Source: WVZL01 sp041862375 (GTDB lineage Bacteria; Acidobacteriota; Aminicenantia; Aminicenantales; Aminicenantaceae). Taken from it: 64,000 nucleotides of DNA. The position numbers and the translations under genes were made by a program. Positions 1-7,712 of this stretch are shown here, piece after piece. The stretch's first letter is position 1; every line of letters starts with the position of its first letter. The stretch spans positions 1-64,000 of the forward strand of contig JBGVTE010000065.1 of assembly GCA_041862375.1 (NCBI GenBank). Direction: 5' to 3'. The notes beneath the pieces were generated by a model. That model was not told the origin of the DNA and ran no database searches. It worked only from the letters and a program-made list of their open reading frames with translations.

Positions 1-34
1 AGCTTGCATCTCAGGGAAAAATAATAAAGATTAA

Positions 35-1144
35 AGTAAAAAAACTTCAAGAGTAGCCAAAATATTACACTCAGACAGTAAGAAGACTAATGCCAGAAAA
101 TTCTGGGAAGACTTCTACGAAAAGAGCGCCCAGAAAGAGATTCCTTTTAAGGCTACGTTCGAGCTAACCTATCGATGCAACCTCCTCTGTCAGCATTGTT
201 ATATCCCCGTAAGACGGAAATCAGAAATCATAAGACAGAAGAGAAAAGAAATTTCTTATTCTGAAACCTGTTCTATCCTGGACCAACTTGCAGATTCAGG
301 GTGTTTTCACTTAAATCTTACTGGAGGGGAGCCTTTAGCTCGACCCGATTTCTTTAAAATCCTGACCTATGCTAAAAGAAAAGGATTTTATACCGTTCTT
401 TTAACCAATGCCACTCTGATTACTTCTCGTATAGCTGAGGGCCTTAAGGATTTGGATATTAATAAAGTCGAAATTTCCCTCTACGGCATGACTCCCAAAA
501 CCTATGAAGACGTTAGCCAGATTCCGGGATCATTAACTAAATGCTTAAAGGGTATCCAGCTTCTTCAACAAAATAATATCAACATTTCTATCAAGATGAT
601 GGTCATGACACTAAATTTAGCCGAATTCGATCGAATAAAAGCGTATGCTGACAATTTAGGGGCTCGCTTCCTTTGGGATTACCTGATTCACCCCAGAATC
701 AACGGCTCAAAAGAACCTTTAAGATACCGTATTTCTCCTGAAGAAGCCATAGATTTAGAGTCAAGATACTTGCCTCATCTTATTGAAAAAGAGAAGAATC
801 CCATGGAAAATAAGGAACTCTCCTGTCAAAAAGTCAGTTTTTTCTACTGCAATGCTGGTAAAAACTCCTTGGCCATAACTCCTTATGGGGAAATGAACCT
901 CTGTTTAGAGTGCCGTCTTCCTCAATATGATCTGCGCAGAGGAAGTGTCGCAGAAGGATGGAATGAACTGGTGAAGCATACCAAGTCGATAAAACCAGAT
1001 TCCGCCTACCAATGCAGGGGCTGTGAGCTCAAAGATTATTGTAATTGGTGCCCCGCAGTGGGGTGGCTAGAAAAAAGGGATATAAATTCCTGCAGTTCAT
1101 ATTACAAGGAGCTGGCCAGAATAAGAAGAGAAAGGGCAAAGTAG
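35..1144 (+). CDS. Radical SAM/SPASM domain protein, 5' end irregular
   Basis: The frame is open from 35 to the TAG at 1142-1144. It encodes a radical SAM CxxxCxxC motif at 176-199 (CNLLCQHC), then a GGEP-type motif near 330. A C-terminal SPASM-like region with many cysteines lies at about 850-1075 and probably carries auxiliary Fe-S clusters. Members of this family modify ribosomal peptides or act as peptide-maturation enzymes. The segment before the first cysteine (FWEDFYEK, then IPFKATFELTYRCN) looks genuine, yet this frame has no ATG, GTG or TTG between the stop at 32-34 and the cysteines. An ATG at 90 is in another frame and would need a 1-base correction to give M-P-R-K-F-W. The start is therefore unresolved: frameshift, sequencing error or rare start. 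The stop overlaps the start of the next gene by one base, so they are probably co-transcribed. An upstream frame ending at 56 may be the tail of the preceding gene. Confidence 0.8.
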   Translation, partial: SKKTSRVAKILHSDSKKTNARKFWEDFYEKSAQKEIPFKATFELTYRCNLLCQHCYIPVRRKSEIIRQKRKEISYSETCSILDQLADSGCFHLNLTGGEPLARPDFFKILTYAKRKGFYTVLLTNATLITSRIAEGLKDLDINKVEISLYGMTPKTYEDVSQIPGSLTKCLKGIQLLQQNNINISIKMMVMTLNLAEFDRIKAYADNLGARFLWDYLIHPRINGSKEPLRYRISPEEAIDLESRYLPHLIEKEKNPMENKELSCQKVSFFYCNAGKNSLAITPYGEMNLCLECRLPQYDLRRGSVAEGWNELVKHTKSIKPDSAYQCRGCELKDYCNWCPAVGWLEKRDINSCSSYYKELARIRRERAK

Positions 1145-1641
1145 TGGACACTTTAGAGGAAAAAAAACAGAGCTTAATCGAGCCTCTAAGCGAGATATTC
1201 ATCGATCAATTAAGCAGAGGAAACTCAATCAGGATGACGATTAAGGGAAGGTCAATGCACCCTTTTATAAAGCGCAATGATGTTGTTACTGTTAAGCCAA
1301 TAAAATTAAAGGAGACAAGGATCGGGGATATTATTGCTTACAGGAGAGGTTCCCCAAGTAATACACTTACGCTTCATCGCATGATTATAAAAAGGCAGAA
1401 TTATATTGTTACCAAAGGAGATGCGAATAGACACGGTGACCCTCCAATTTATCTTGAGAATATCTTCGGGAAGGCAATAATCATAGAGCGGAATTGTAAA
1501 GTAATCAATTTAGAAACCAGATTTAATCTTTTGGCCAGCTGCTTGATTGCCTGCCATTCGTGGAGTCTGGCTGTCTTAAGAGAAGTCATAGCTCACCCCC
1601 ATCTTGTTTTGATCAAGATCTGGAGAAGATTAAAAGGTTAA
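1144..1641 (+). CDS. S26 family signal-peptidase-like serine protease
   Basis: A protein of 165 residues with the S26 landmarks: a Ser motif (GRSMHPFIKRNDVV) near residue 36, IGDIIAYRR, then LTLHRMI and TKGDANRHGDPP. A histidine sits where bacterial SPase I has its lysine, and a later Asp-rich motif follows. This matches the S26B (archaeal/ER type) Ser-His-Asp arrangement rather than LepB. The start is the GTG at 1144, which overlaps the stop of the radical SAM gene; longer starts run inside that gene. A hydrophobic stretch near residues 120-140 may anchor it in the membrane. Small S26 proteins of this kind occur beside radical SAM/SPASM genes in RiPP-like clusters, where they may cleave leader peptides. 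That role is inferred from context. Confidence 0.75.
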   Translation: MDTLEEKKQSLIEPLSEIFIDQLSRGNSIRMTIKGRSMHPFIKRNDVVTVKPIKLKETRIGDIIAYRRGSPSNTLTLHRMIIKRQNYIVTKGDANRHGDPPIYLENIFGKAIIIERNCKVINLETRFNLLASCLIACHSWSLAVLREVIAHPHLVLIKIWRRLKG

Positions 1642-1732
1642 AAATGAAAAAAATATGTCTCTAACCAGGGATCTTCTGCACCTGTTCCAGTGTGATGAAG
1701 GATTACCTTCGTATCACCACCATCTGGTTATT

Positions 1733-2140
1733 TCATTTCTCTTGGAGATTATGATCTTTCTGCTTCGGATAATGAGCTTCGATAACAGATTTTATTCCCC
1801 CTCTTGGGTTAAATTCTCCGGTAACGACAGCTTTTTCAGGCTTACAGGCTTTCACCACATCCTCCAAGATGCGGTTAACAGCATTTTCGTAAAATATACC
1901 TAAATTCCTGTAAGCCAAGAGGTACATTTTAAGAGATTTAAGCTCCAAACAGCGCTCCTTTGGCACATAGCGGATAGTTATCGTCCCAAAATCAGGGAGT
2001 CCTGTCTTTGGACAGACTGATGTGAATTCAGTCACCTCTACTTTTATTTCATAGTCAGGAAATTGGTTAGGGAAAGTTTCGATAAGGGGGAGCTTTTCTC
2101 TCAAGCCGGCTTTAGCTTCTTTATCGCTGTATTGGGGCAT
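1733..2140 (-). CDS. queF: NADPH-dependent 7-cyano-7-deazaguanine reductase QueF (type I)
   Basis: QueF reduces preQ0 to preQ1 in queuosine biosynthesis, a cytosolic step of tRNA modification. The 135-residue length is that of the short, unimodular type I enzyme. The catalytic Cys43 lies in TSVCPKTGLPDFG, with the proton-donor Asp50 seven residues on, the spacing expected for the family. The QueF signature appears as ELKSLKMYL (residues 66-74, normally ESKS.K.Y) and GEFNPRGG (108-115). It stands alone, antisense to its neighbours, behind its own predicted promoter. No other queuosine gene is in the window, so the rest of the pathway must be elsewhere or preQ0 is salvaged. Confidence 0.93.
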   Translation of the reverse strand: MPQYSDKEAKAGLREKLPLIETFPNQFPDYEIKVEVTEFTSVCPKTGLPDFGTITIRYVPKERCLELKSLKMYLLAYRNLGIFYENAVNRILEDVVKACKPEKAVVTGEFNPRGGIKSVIEAHYPKQKDHNLQEK

Positions 2141-2165
2141 TATTCTCTCTTATTTATTTTCTAGC

Positions 2166-2194
2166 AGTATATAACAAATTCAAGGGGAAGACAA
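2166..2194 (-). promoter_or_regulatory. Predicted sigma70 promoter for queF
   Basis: On the minus strand TTGTCT (2194-2189) and TATACT (2171-2166) are 17 bp apart, placing transcription start near 2159, about 20 nt before the queF ATG. I saw no preQ1 riboswitch in this short leader. Confidence 0.45.
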
Positions 2195-2209
2195 TTCGCT
2201 ATATTCTAG

Positions 2210-2318
2210 GTAAGCATCTCTTTTCCCGTGATAAGTGCTAAAGTAGTCATCAGCGCGGAGGTGTGCGGCTCTAAGGACACTCGCTTGTTTATCATTCAGC
2301 ATGTAAAAAAGTTGCTTC
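2210..2318 (+). repeat. Dispersed intergenic repeat, copy 1
   Basis: It begins GTAAGCATCTC and continues CCGTGATAAG. Positions 2211-2263 align closely with the reverse complement of 39568-39629, sharing GTAGTCATCAGCG exactly. The 17 nt CTCGCTTGTTTATCATT at 2280-2296 recur at the window's right edge (63971-63987). The far end (AAAAAAGTTGCTT) resembles a decayed inverted copy of the start. The rest of the gap up to 2548 holds AT-rich DNA with a TATAAT-like box near 2438 and no convincing gene. Confidence 0.65.
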
Positions 2319-2548
2319 TTTATTCTATCCTTATGAAAAAATGTGTTGTGACGGAATTAATAGAGGAGCCTAACTGGAAAAAATTTAACGAGAAAAAGAA
2401 AGAATTTATTTTAAAAAATGCTTTATCTTTTTGTATAATAGCCTTTCTTCTGCAAGAATTTCATGGTTTTAATTATTAAATAGCTTTTAAGATCATATAT
2501 CAGTTCTAGAAAGAAGAATTTTATTTTAAATTATAGAGAGAGTCTAGC

Positions 2549-2761
2549 ATGAGAGAGTGTAATAGCAAACAAAACATGGAGAGATGCAACTGTTCCTGGG
2601 AGCCCTGCAGCCGCAAAGGAAACTGTTGTGAATGCCTCGAGTATCACTGGAGAATGGAAGAAGTTCCTGCCTGCTTTTTCCCTGATGATGTAGAAAAGAC
2701 CTATGATCGTTCAATCAGAAGGTTCATCCAGACCTATAATGAAATAGGCCGTTGGTGGTAG
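2549..2761 (+). CDS. DUF6485 family small cysteine-rich protein
   Basis: A 70-residue protein with the layout CNCSWEPCSRKGNCCECLEYH, then PACFFP and TYDRS. This pattern of closely spaced cysteines is what I recognise as DUF6485, a small uncharacterised family of anaerobes and uncultured bacteria. The cysteines probably bind zinc or an Fe-S cluster (inference). A purine-rich AGAGAGAG stretch precedes the ATG. It lies 35 bp before a radical SAM gene on the same strand and may be co-transcribed with it. Confidence 0.75.
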   Translation: MRECNSKQNMERCNCSWEPCSRKGNCCECLEYHWRMEEVPACFFPDDVEKTYDRSIRRFIQTYNEIGRWW

Positions 2762-2796
2762 AGCTTTAGACTATTTGCCAGGTAGCAGAAAGTACC

Positions 2797-3714
2797 ATGT
2801 ATATTTACGGTCCGGTTCCGTCCAGGAGGCTGGGATTTTCCCTAGGAATTGATATCATTCCTTTCAAAACCTGTACATTCGATTGCATATACTGCCAGTT
2901 GGGACCGACAACAAAAAAGGCTATCCGGAGAAAGGGGTATTTGCCTTCTAAAGAAATAATATCCCAGGTTAAGAAAATTCTCGCCTCAGGCAGGCGGATT
3001 GACTACATAACATTTTCAGGTTCAGGAGAACCAACTTTAAACTCAGCCATAGGGAAACTCATCCGAGAAATTAAGAAGATAACACCAATCCCTGTAGCCG
3101 TTTTAACCAATAGTTCTCTCCTCTCCCGAAGAAGCGTGAGAGAAGCTCTGCTTGCCTCAGATTTGGTTGTCCCCTCGCTAGACGCAGCAATCCCGGAAGT
3201 CTTTCACAGAATAAACCGGCCTTATAACTCCCTTAAGATTGAGGACATCATAGAGGGCTTGAAAGAGTTCCGACAGGAATTCAGCGGCTCGATTTGGTTA
3301 GAGATTATGTTGGTTAAAGGAGTAAATGATTCGATTCCGCACCTAAGGAAGCTGAAAAAAATCATTACAGATATAAAGCCAGATAAAGTGCAGCTTAACA
3401 CTGTTATCCGTCCTCCCGCAGAAAAGTATGCTCATGCCTTAAGCTTAAGGGAGCTGGAGAAAATAAAGAATATTTTTGGCAATAATTGTGAAATCATTGT
3501 TGAGTTCGACAAAGAAGGGCAGATATTACCTTCAGAAAACCTTGAAGAATCTATTCTTTCCATGATTCAGAGAAGACCTGTGACCCTTTCTGATATTTCC
3601 TCATCGTTAGGAAAAAATCAGAGTGAAATCCTAAAATATCTCAATTTCCTCCTTGAAAAAGGAAAAATTCAGTCCGTCATCCACAAAGACATAGAATATT
3701 ACGAGCCAGCATGA
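2797..3714 (+). CDS. Radical SAM protein, COG0731-like, with C-terminal winged-helix region
   Basis: A protein of 305 residues starting MYIYGPVPSRRLG, the typical N-terminus of the COG0731 Fe-S oxidoreductase group. The radical SAM cysteines are Cys26, Cys30 and Cys33 (CTFDCIYC). FSGSGEPTL near residue 73 is the GGEP-equivalent motif. Residues from about 245 to the end look like a small winged-helix domain (RRPVTLSDISSSLGKNQSEILKYL), so the protein may also bind nucleic acid. The substrate is unknown. The group is related to TYW1-type tRNA enzymes but lacks their flavodoxin domain. Confidence 0.82.
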   Translation: MYIYGPVPSRRLGFSLGIDIIPFKTCTFDCIYCQLGPTTKKAIRRKGYLPSKEIISQVKKILASGRRIDYITFSGSGEPTLNSAIGKLIREIKKITPIPVAVLTNSSLLSRRSVREALLASDLVVPSLDAAIPEVFHRINRPYNSLKIEDIIEGLKEFRQEFSGSIWLEIMLVKGVNDSIPHLRKLKKIITDIKPDKVQLNTVIRPPAEKYAHALSLRELEKIKNIFGNNCEIIVEFDKEGQILPSENLEESILSMIQRRPVTLSDISSSLGKNQSEILKYLNFLLEKGKIQSVIHKDIEYYEPA

Positions 3715-3844
3715 TTAATAAGTCATGAAGAAGTAATATATCCCGTTAGATAGAGTGAAAATAAATGCCTGAAATGCTATTTTAAGCTTAAAAGAAAAGG
3801 ATGAATAAATAAGAAGAAAAATTAAAAATGAATGAGGACGGAAA

Positions 3845-4357
3845 ATGAAAGAAGTCGATGATTTTTCAAAGGAAGACCTCATTGATCTTTTGCAGGATGC
3901 ATCAAAAAACTGGCTCTCTAATGATGGTCTCTGGTTTCGAGTTGTAGAGAATAAATTTGGCCTAGAAGCGGCAGTAGAGCTTGACAGAAAAGCCTGGGAA
4001 CAGTTTACAGTAATCGAAGCAAAAAGAATAATGAAGAGACTCAATATGGAACCTGGGGGAGGAATACCTGCACTCGCTCAAGCCCTCAAATTCAGGCTCT
4101 ATGCTTACATCAATGTTCAGGAGATTAAAGAACTCAGTGATACTCGCTGCGTTTTCCGCATGAATTCCTGCCGTGTGCAGGAAGCAAGAAAAAGGCAGGG
4201 GCTTACTGATTTTCCCTGCAAATCAGTAGGAATCGTGGAATACAGCGGCTTTGCCAAGACTATTGATCCCCGGATTAAAACAACTTGTTTAGCCTGCCCC
4301 CCTGACCCCCATCCTCCTGATGTTTGGTGTGAGTGGGAGTTTAGGCTCGAAACTTAA
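3845..4357 (+). CDS. DUF6125 family protein
   Basis: A protein of 170 residues. The C-terminal half carries the pattern I recognise as DUF6125: FRMNSCRVQEARKRQGL, DFPCKSVGIVEY, IDPRIKTTCLACPPD and a closing WCEWEF. The conserved cysteines suggest a metal or Fe-S site, but the function is unknown. GAGGACGGAAAATG gives a weak ribosome-binding site. It is 130 bp from the radical SAM gene, with no clear terminator between them. Confidence 0.75.
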   Translation: MKEVDDFSKEDLIDLLQDASKNWLSNDGLWFRVVENKFGLEAAVELDRKAWEQFTVIEAKRIMKRLNMEPGGGIPALAQALKFRLYAYINVQEIKELSDTRCVFRMNSCRVQEARKRQGLTDFPCKSVGIVEYSGFAKTIDPRIKTTCLACPPDPHPPDVWCEWEFRLET

Positions 4358-4367
4358 CCTAAAAAAA

Positions 4368-4456
4368 ATGAGAATTGTTCTATTTTTTCTCCTTCTCATA
4401 AATAGAACGTATACTTCTGTCTTTCAGTAATTCTCATGATGATAGAAAAAATAGAA
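4368..4456 (+). other. Intergenic inverted repeats able to form two alternative RNA structures
   Basis: Three perfect complementary pairs lie in 89 bp. ATGAGAATT (4368-4376) pairs with 4429-4437. GTTCTATTT (4377-4385) pairs with 4400-4408. TTCTATTTTTTCT (4378-4390) pairs with 4444-4456. The second and third pairings exclude each other, as in an attenuator or a switch. The block ends about 180 nt before the aminotransferase start. The rest of the gap is AT-rich with no gene and no clear promoter. Confidence 0.5.
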
Positions 4457-4635
4457 TCTTCCCCATTTTTTCTTTAAATTTTTTTGAAATTGTGATAACT
4501 ATATGATTCATCAATTTTCCCCTTTATTCTTTGATCGAGTAAGAAAATATCAGGGAAAAAGGATTAATCTAATAATAATTTCAGCAGTGAGGGCGATTCA
4601 TATTTTCTAATATCTAATTAATAAAGGAGCAAAAT

Positions 4636-5616
4636 ATGTTTAATAATGCCCGGTTTAATAATACTCACTTTCCCAAAGCAAAAAAATACTGGTATAACGG
4701 GAAACTACATGATTGGTCGCAGGCCTATATTCATCCGATGAGTCATGCCCTTCATTATGGCTGCTCTGTATTCGAAGGGATTAGGGCTTATAAAACCTTA
4801 AGGGGACCTGCAATTTTTCGCCTCCCTGAGCATATAGACAGGTTCTTAAATTCTGCCTCTGTTATCCACATGAAAGTACCTTACAGCAAGGAGGAAATAA
4901 ATAGGGCCCTTATCCTGACTTTGAGAGAGAACGAGCTTGAATCTGCCTATATTCGTCCGCTTTTGTTTTATTCTTACGGAAACCTGGGGCTTGTTCCAAA
5001 ATTTTCTCCTGTTGAATTAACTATTGGTGCTTGGGAATGGGGAGCTTATCTCGGAGATAAAACTGAAAAAGGAGTTCATGTTTGCATCGTGCCCTGGAGG
5101 CGAATTCATCATTCCCAGTTGGAAATGACTGCGAAACTGGGAGGTGTATACGTCCAGTCAGCCATCTGTGGAACTGAAGCTCGTTCTCAAGGTTTTGATG
5201 AAGCAGTTTTTCTGAATCTTGAGGGAAATGTAGCTGAGGGTCCGGGAGAAAACATTTTTATTGTGAAGAAGAGCGTCCTGCACACTAATGATAAATCAGA
5301 GTCAATCCTGGAAGGAATTACTCGAGACAGCATATTAAAAATAGCCAAATACCTGGGCTATGAAACAAACATCGCACCCATAACAAAAGAAGACTTTTTC
5401 CAGGCCGATGAGGCTTTTTTTTCGGGCACAGCAGTTGAGATCGCCCCCATCATTCGTGTTGCTGATGATTCAAACCCCCAAATGAAAAAAACTGAATACG
5501 TCATTGGCCAGGGGAAAACAGGGGAGATTACTTTACACCTGACAAGAACATACAAAGACATAGTAGCGGGGAAAGTTAAAGAATACGAACACTGGCTTAC
5601 CTATGTCCTGGAGTGA
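4636..5616 (+). CDS. ilvE: Branched-chain amino acid aminotransferase (class IV PLP)
   Basis: It transfers the amino group between glutamate and the keto acids of leucine, isoleucine and valine. The 326-residue length is normal for IlvE. Class IV features are seen: HALHYGCSVFEGIRAY (37-52), the PLP lysine Lys167 in TAKLGG, EAVFLNLEGNVAEGPGENIF (the family's E..N signature) and FFSGTAVEIAPI. A good AAAGGAG site precedes the ATG. No other branched-chain biosynthesis gene is adjacent. The related D-amino acid aminotransferase is less likely, because the GIRAY segment and the length fit IlvE better. Confidence 0.88.
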   Translation: MFNNARFNNTHFPKAKKYWYNGKLHDWSQAYIHPMSHALHYGCSVFEGIRAYKTLRGPAIFRLPEHIDRFLNSASVIHMKVPYSKEEINRALILTLRENELESAYIRPLLFYSYGNLGLVPKFSPVELTIGAWEWGAYLGDKTEKGVHVCIVPWRRIHHSQLEMTAKLGGVYVQSAICGTEARSQGFDEAVFLNLEGNVAEGPGENIFIVKKSVLHTNDKSESILEGITRDSILKIAKYLGYETNIAPITKEDFFQADEAFFSGTAVEIAPIIRVADDSNPQMKKTEYVIGQGKTGEITLHLTRTYKDIVAGKVKEYEHWLTYVLE

Positions 5617-5816
5617 GCTCTATTTTTCCTGTTTTCTTACAAAATATTACGTCTCTTCTCTTATAGTTAAAAAAATTATTGAGAGGATCTTACTTTCCTT
5701 TGAAAAAATTCGGCGCTTCGGATTGCAATTGTACCAGTCATCTAATCTATTATCCTGGAATGAAGGTTTTATTAAAATCTTTAAGAAAAAAATTGCTTTT
5801 GAAAGGATGGACACAC

Positions 5817-6275
5817 GTGGAATTCAAGTTTAAGCCAATTGGAATAGTCCATTCACCTTTCAAGAAAAAAGAAGATATTAAAACCGAGAGATTTGCCGAT
5901 CCTCGGGGATTTGAATCAGTCGAAGGAGAGCTCGAAATTTTTAAAGAATACGAAGCTGGCCTAAAGGATGTAGAGGGATTCTCTCATATCATCGTTTTGT
6001 TTGTATTCCATCAATCTGAGGGATATAAACTTCACACTAAACCTTTTCTCGACGATAAACTGAGAGGTGTTTTCTCGACACGTTCCCCAAACCGTCCGAA
6101 TCCTGTTGGTTTAACAGTAGTCAGTATTAAAGAAATAAAAGGAAATATTCTCCGTGTAAAAGGAATTGACATGATTGAAGGCACTCCTGTCCTGGATATT
6201 AAGCCCTTCACTCCAAGGGATCAAAAATCTTCCGTTAAGTATGGCTGGCTGGAAGATAAAATGGAAAAAAGCTAG
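5817..6275 (+). CDS. trmO: tRNA-N6-threonylcarbamoyladenosine methyltransferase TrmO-like (TsaA/VirR family)
   Basis: TrmO uses SAM to N6-methylate t6A37 in some tRNAs. The protein opens with FKPIGIVHSPF and carries the family signature STRSPNRPNPVGLT at residues 87-100, followed by LDIKPFTP. I chose the GTG at 5817 (152 residues) because it sits just before the conserved IGIVHSPF segment and behind GAAAGGATGG. Longer readings upstream add about 46 residues that look non-coding. The methyl-acceptor specificity is inferred from the family; some homologues have other roles. Confidence 0.82.
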   Translation: MEFKFKPIGIVHSPFKKKEDIKTERFADPRGFESVEGELEIFKEYEAGLKDVEGFSHIIVLFVFHQSEGYKLHTKPFLDDKLRGVFSTRSPNRPNPVGLTVVSIKEIKGNILRVKGIDMIEGTPVLDIKPFTPRDQKSSVKYGWLEDKMEKS

Positions 6276-6285
6276 CCTAGCTTTT
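6267..6285 (+). terminator. Hairpin terminator overlapping the trmO stop
   Basis: AAAAGCTA (6267-6274), loop GCC, TAGCTTTT (6278-6285): an 8-bp stem followed by an imperfect T-rich run. The stem spans the trmO TAG codon. Confidence 0.5.
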
Positions 6286-6368
6286 AATCTTTGTTCTTGA
6301 TATATATTTTTTTAGGTATAAAATTGGCAATCATATCAATTCTCAAATTCAAAAAGGAGGTTTAATAA

Positions 6369-7712
6369 ATGGCAAAATTCACTTCTCTCTGCCTCAGCCT
6401 CTTCCTTCTCCTTTCTGCTCCTTTACTCTTCCCGAGTTCTAAAATCTTTCCATATGATTATAAAATTGAGGAGTTGGAGAATGGGCTGAAAATCGTATCC
6501 ATTCCTCTCGATAATCCCAACATCATCTCCCATTACATCATCATCCGCTCCGGCTCCAGAAACGAAGTAGAGCCTGGAAAATCTGGATTCGCCCATTTCT
6601 TCGAGCACATGATGTTTAAGGGCACAAAAGATCTTCCCCGTGAGAAATACGATGAATTTTTAACCTTACTGGGAGCTGGAACAAACGGCTATACAACTGA
6701 TGATTATACCTGCTATTTTGTAGTCTTCGCGGGAAAAGAGAACCTCGAGGAAGTAGTAAAGGTCGAAGCTGACAGATTCATTAATCTTTATTATACCGAG
6801 GAAATGCTCAAAACCGAGGCTCCTGTAATCGAGGGAGAGTACTATGCCAGTGTTTCCAGTCCTGGGAGGCGTATTTATGAGCTCTTGAGGGACACTGCTT
6901 TTGAAAAGCACTCCTACAAACACACAACACTCGGTTATCTCAGAGACATACAAGACATGCCCAACCAGTTTGAGTATAGCCAGCTCTTTAAAAAACGCTT
7001 CTATGCTCCTGACAACACAATTCTTCTTGTAGCAGGAGATTTTGACCATGATCAACTGATGGAATATGTCAGAAAGCACTACAGCGGCTGGGAACCATCC
7101 AATTACATACTAAAAACTCCCGAAGACCCCATTCAGACACAAGCTAAAAGAGCACATTATGACTGGCCTACCAAGACACTTCCCAGACTTGCAATCGGTT
7201 TTCATGGGCCAGCATACTCAGATGAAAAGATTGACAAGGCTGCTCTCGACCTTCTGGCTGAAATCGCCTTTTCGAGGTCTTCTCCGCTCTACCAGAAACT
7301 TGTTATAGAAGAGCAAAAGTGTCTTACGCTCTCTGCCAGCTTTTCTGACCGCCGCGATCCCCACCTCTTGGTCTTTAGTTCTATTGTAAAAAAAGACGAG
7401 GATCTCACCTATGTAGAGAATGAAATATTTAAAGAATTAGAGAGACTCAAGGAAGAATCTGTTTCAGAAGAACACCTAGCAGATGTTAAATCCAACCTGA
7501 AATACTCCTATTCCAATACTATGGGAACGACAGATGGTGTGGCGAGTATTCTTGCACGTTATATCAACCTAGCGACAGATCCAGGAACAATGAACAAGCT
7601 TTTTAATCTCTATGAAAAAGTGACAACTGAGGATATCCGAGAGATGGCCAAGAAATATTTTAAGAAAACAAACAGCACAGTAGTCACTTTATCAGGAGGA
7701 AAAGCCCAATGA
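6369..7712 (+). CDS. Secreted M16 zinc metallopeptidase, catalytic subunit
   Basis: A protein of 447 residues with an N-terminal signal peptide (hydrophobic residues about 5-22). It has the inverted zinc motif HFFEH (His76, Glu79, His80) with the downstream acidic ligand in VIEGEYY near residue 157. Pitrilysin-family proteases of this half-size type act as dimers or with an inactive partner and degrade peptides in the periplasm. It has a strong AAAGGAGG site. The stop overlaps the next gene by 4 bp (ATGA), giving the usual catalytic/non-catalytic M16 operon pair. Confidence 0.92.
   Translation: MAKFTSLCLSLFLLLSAPLLFPSSKIFPYDYKIEELENGLKIVSIPLDNPNIISHYIIIRSGSRNEVEPGKSGFAHFFEHMMFKGTKDLPREKYDEFLTLLGAGTNGYTTDDYTCYFVVFAGKENLEEVVKVEADRFINLYYTEEMLKTEAPVIEGEYYASVSSPGRRIYELLRDTAFEKHSYKHTTLGYLRDIQDMPNQFEYSQLFKKRFYAPDNTILLVAGDFDHDQLMEYVRKHYSGWEPSNYILKTPEDPIQTQAKRAHYDWPTKTLPRLAIGFHGPAYSDEKIDKAALDLLAEIAFSRSSPLYQKLVIEEQKCLTLSASFSDRRDPHLLVFSSIVKKDEDLTYVENEIFKELERLKEESVSEEHLADVKSNLKYSYSNTMGTTDGVASILARYINLATDPGTMNKLFNLYEKVTTEDIREMAKKYFKKTNSTVVTLSGGKAQ

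Noticed and set aside
3..56. A possible C-terminal tail of an upstream gene (frame 3, ending TAG at 54-56)
   Set aside because: Only 17 codons are visible and all three frames stop nearby, so it cannot be told from chance.
2228..2479. An 83-codon ORF after queF
   Set aside because: It begins inside the dispersed repeat, has AT-driven Lys/Phe-rich composition and no recognisable motif.
5679..5816. An N-terminal extension of the TrmO reading frame
   Set aside because: The added 46 residues do not resemble the family, and the GTG at 5817 has a better ribosome-binding site directly before the conserved start.
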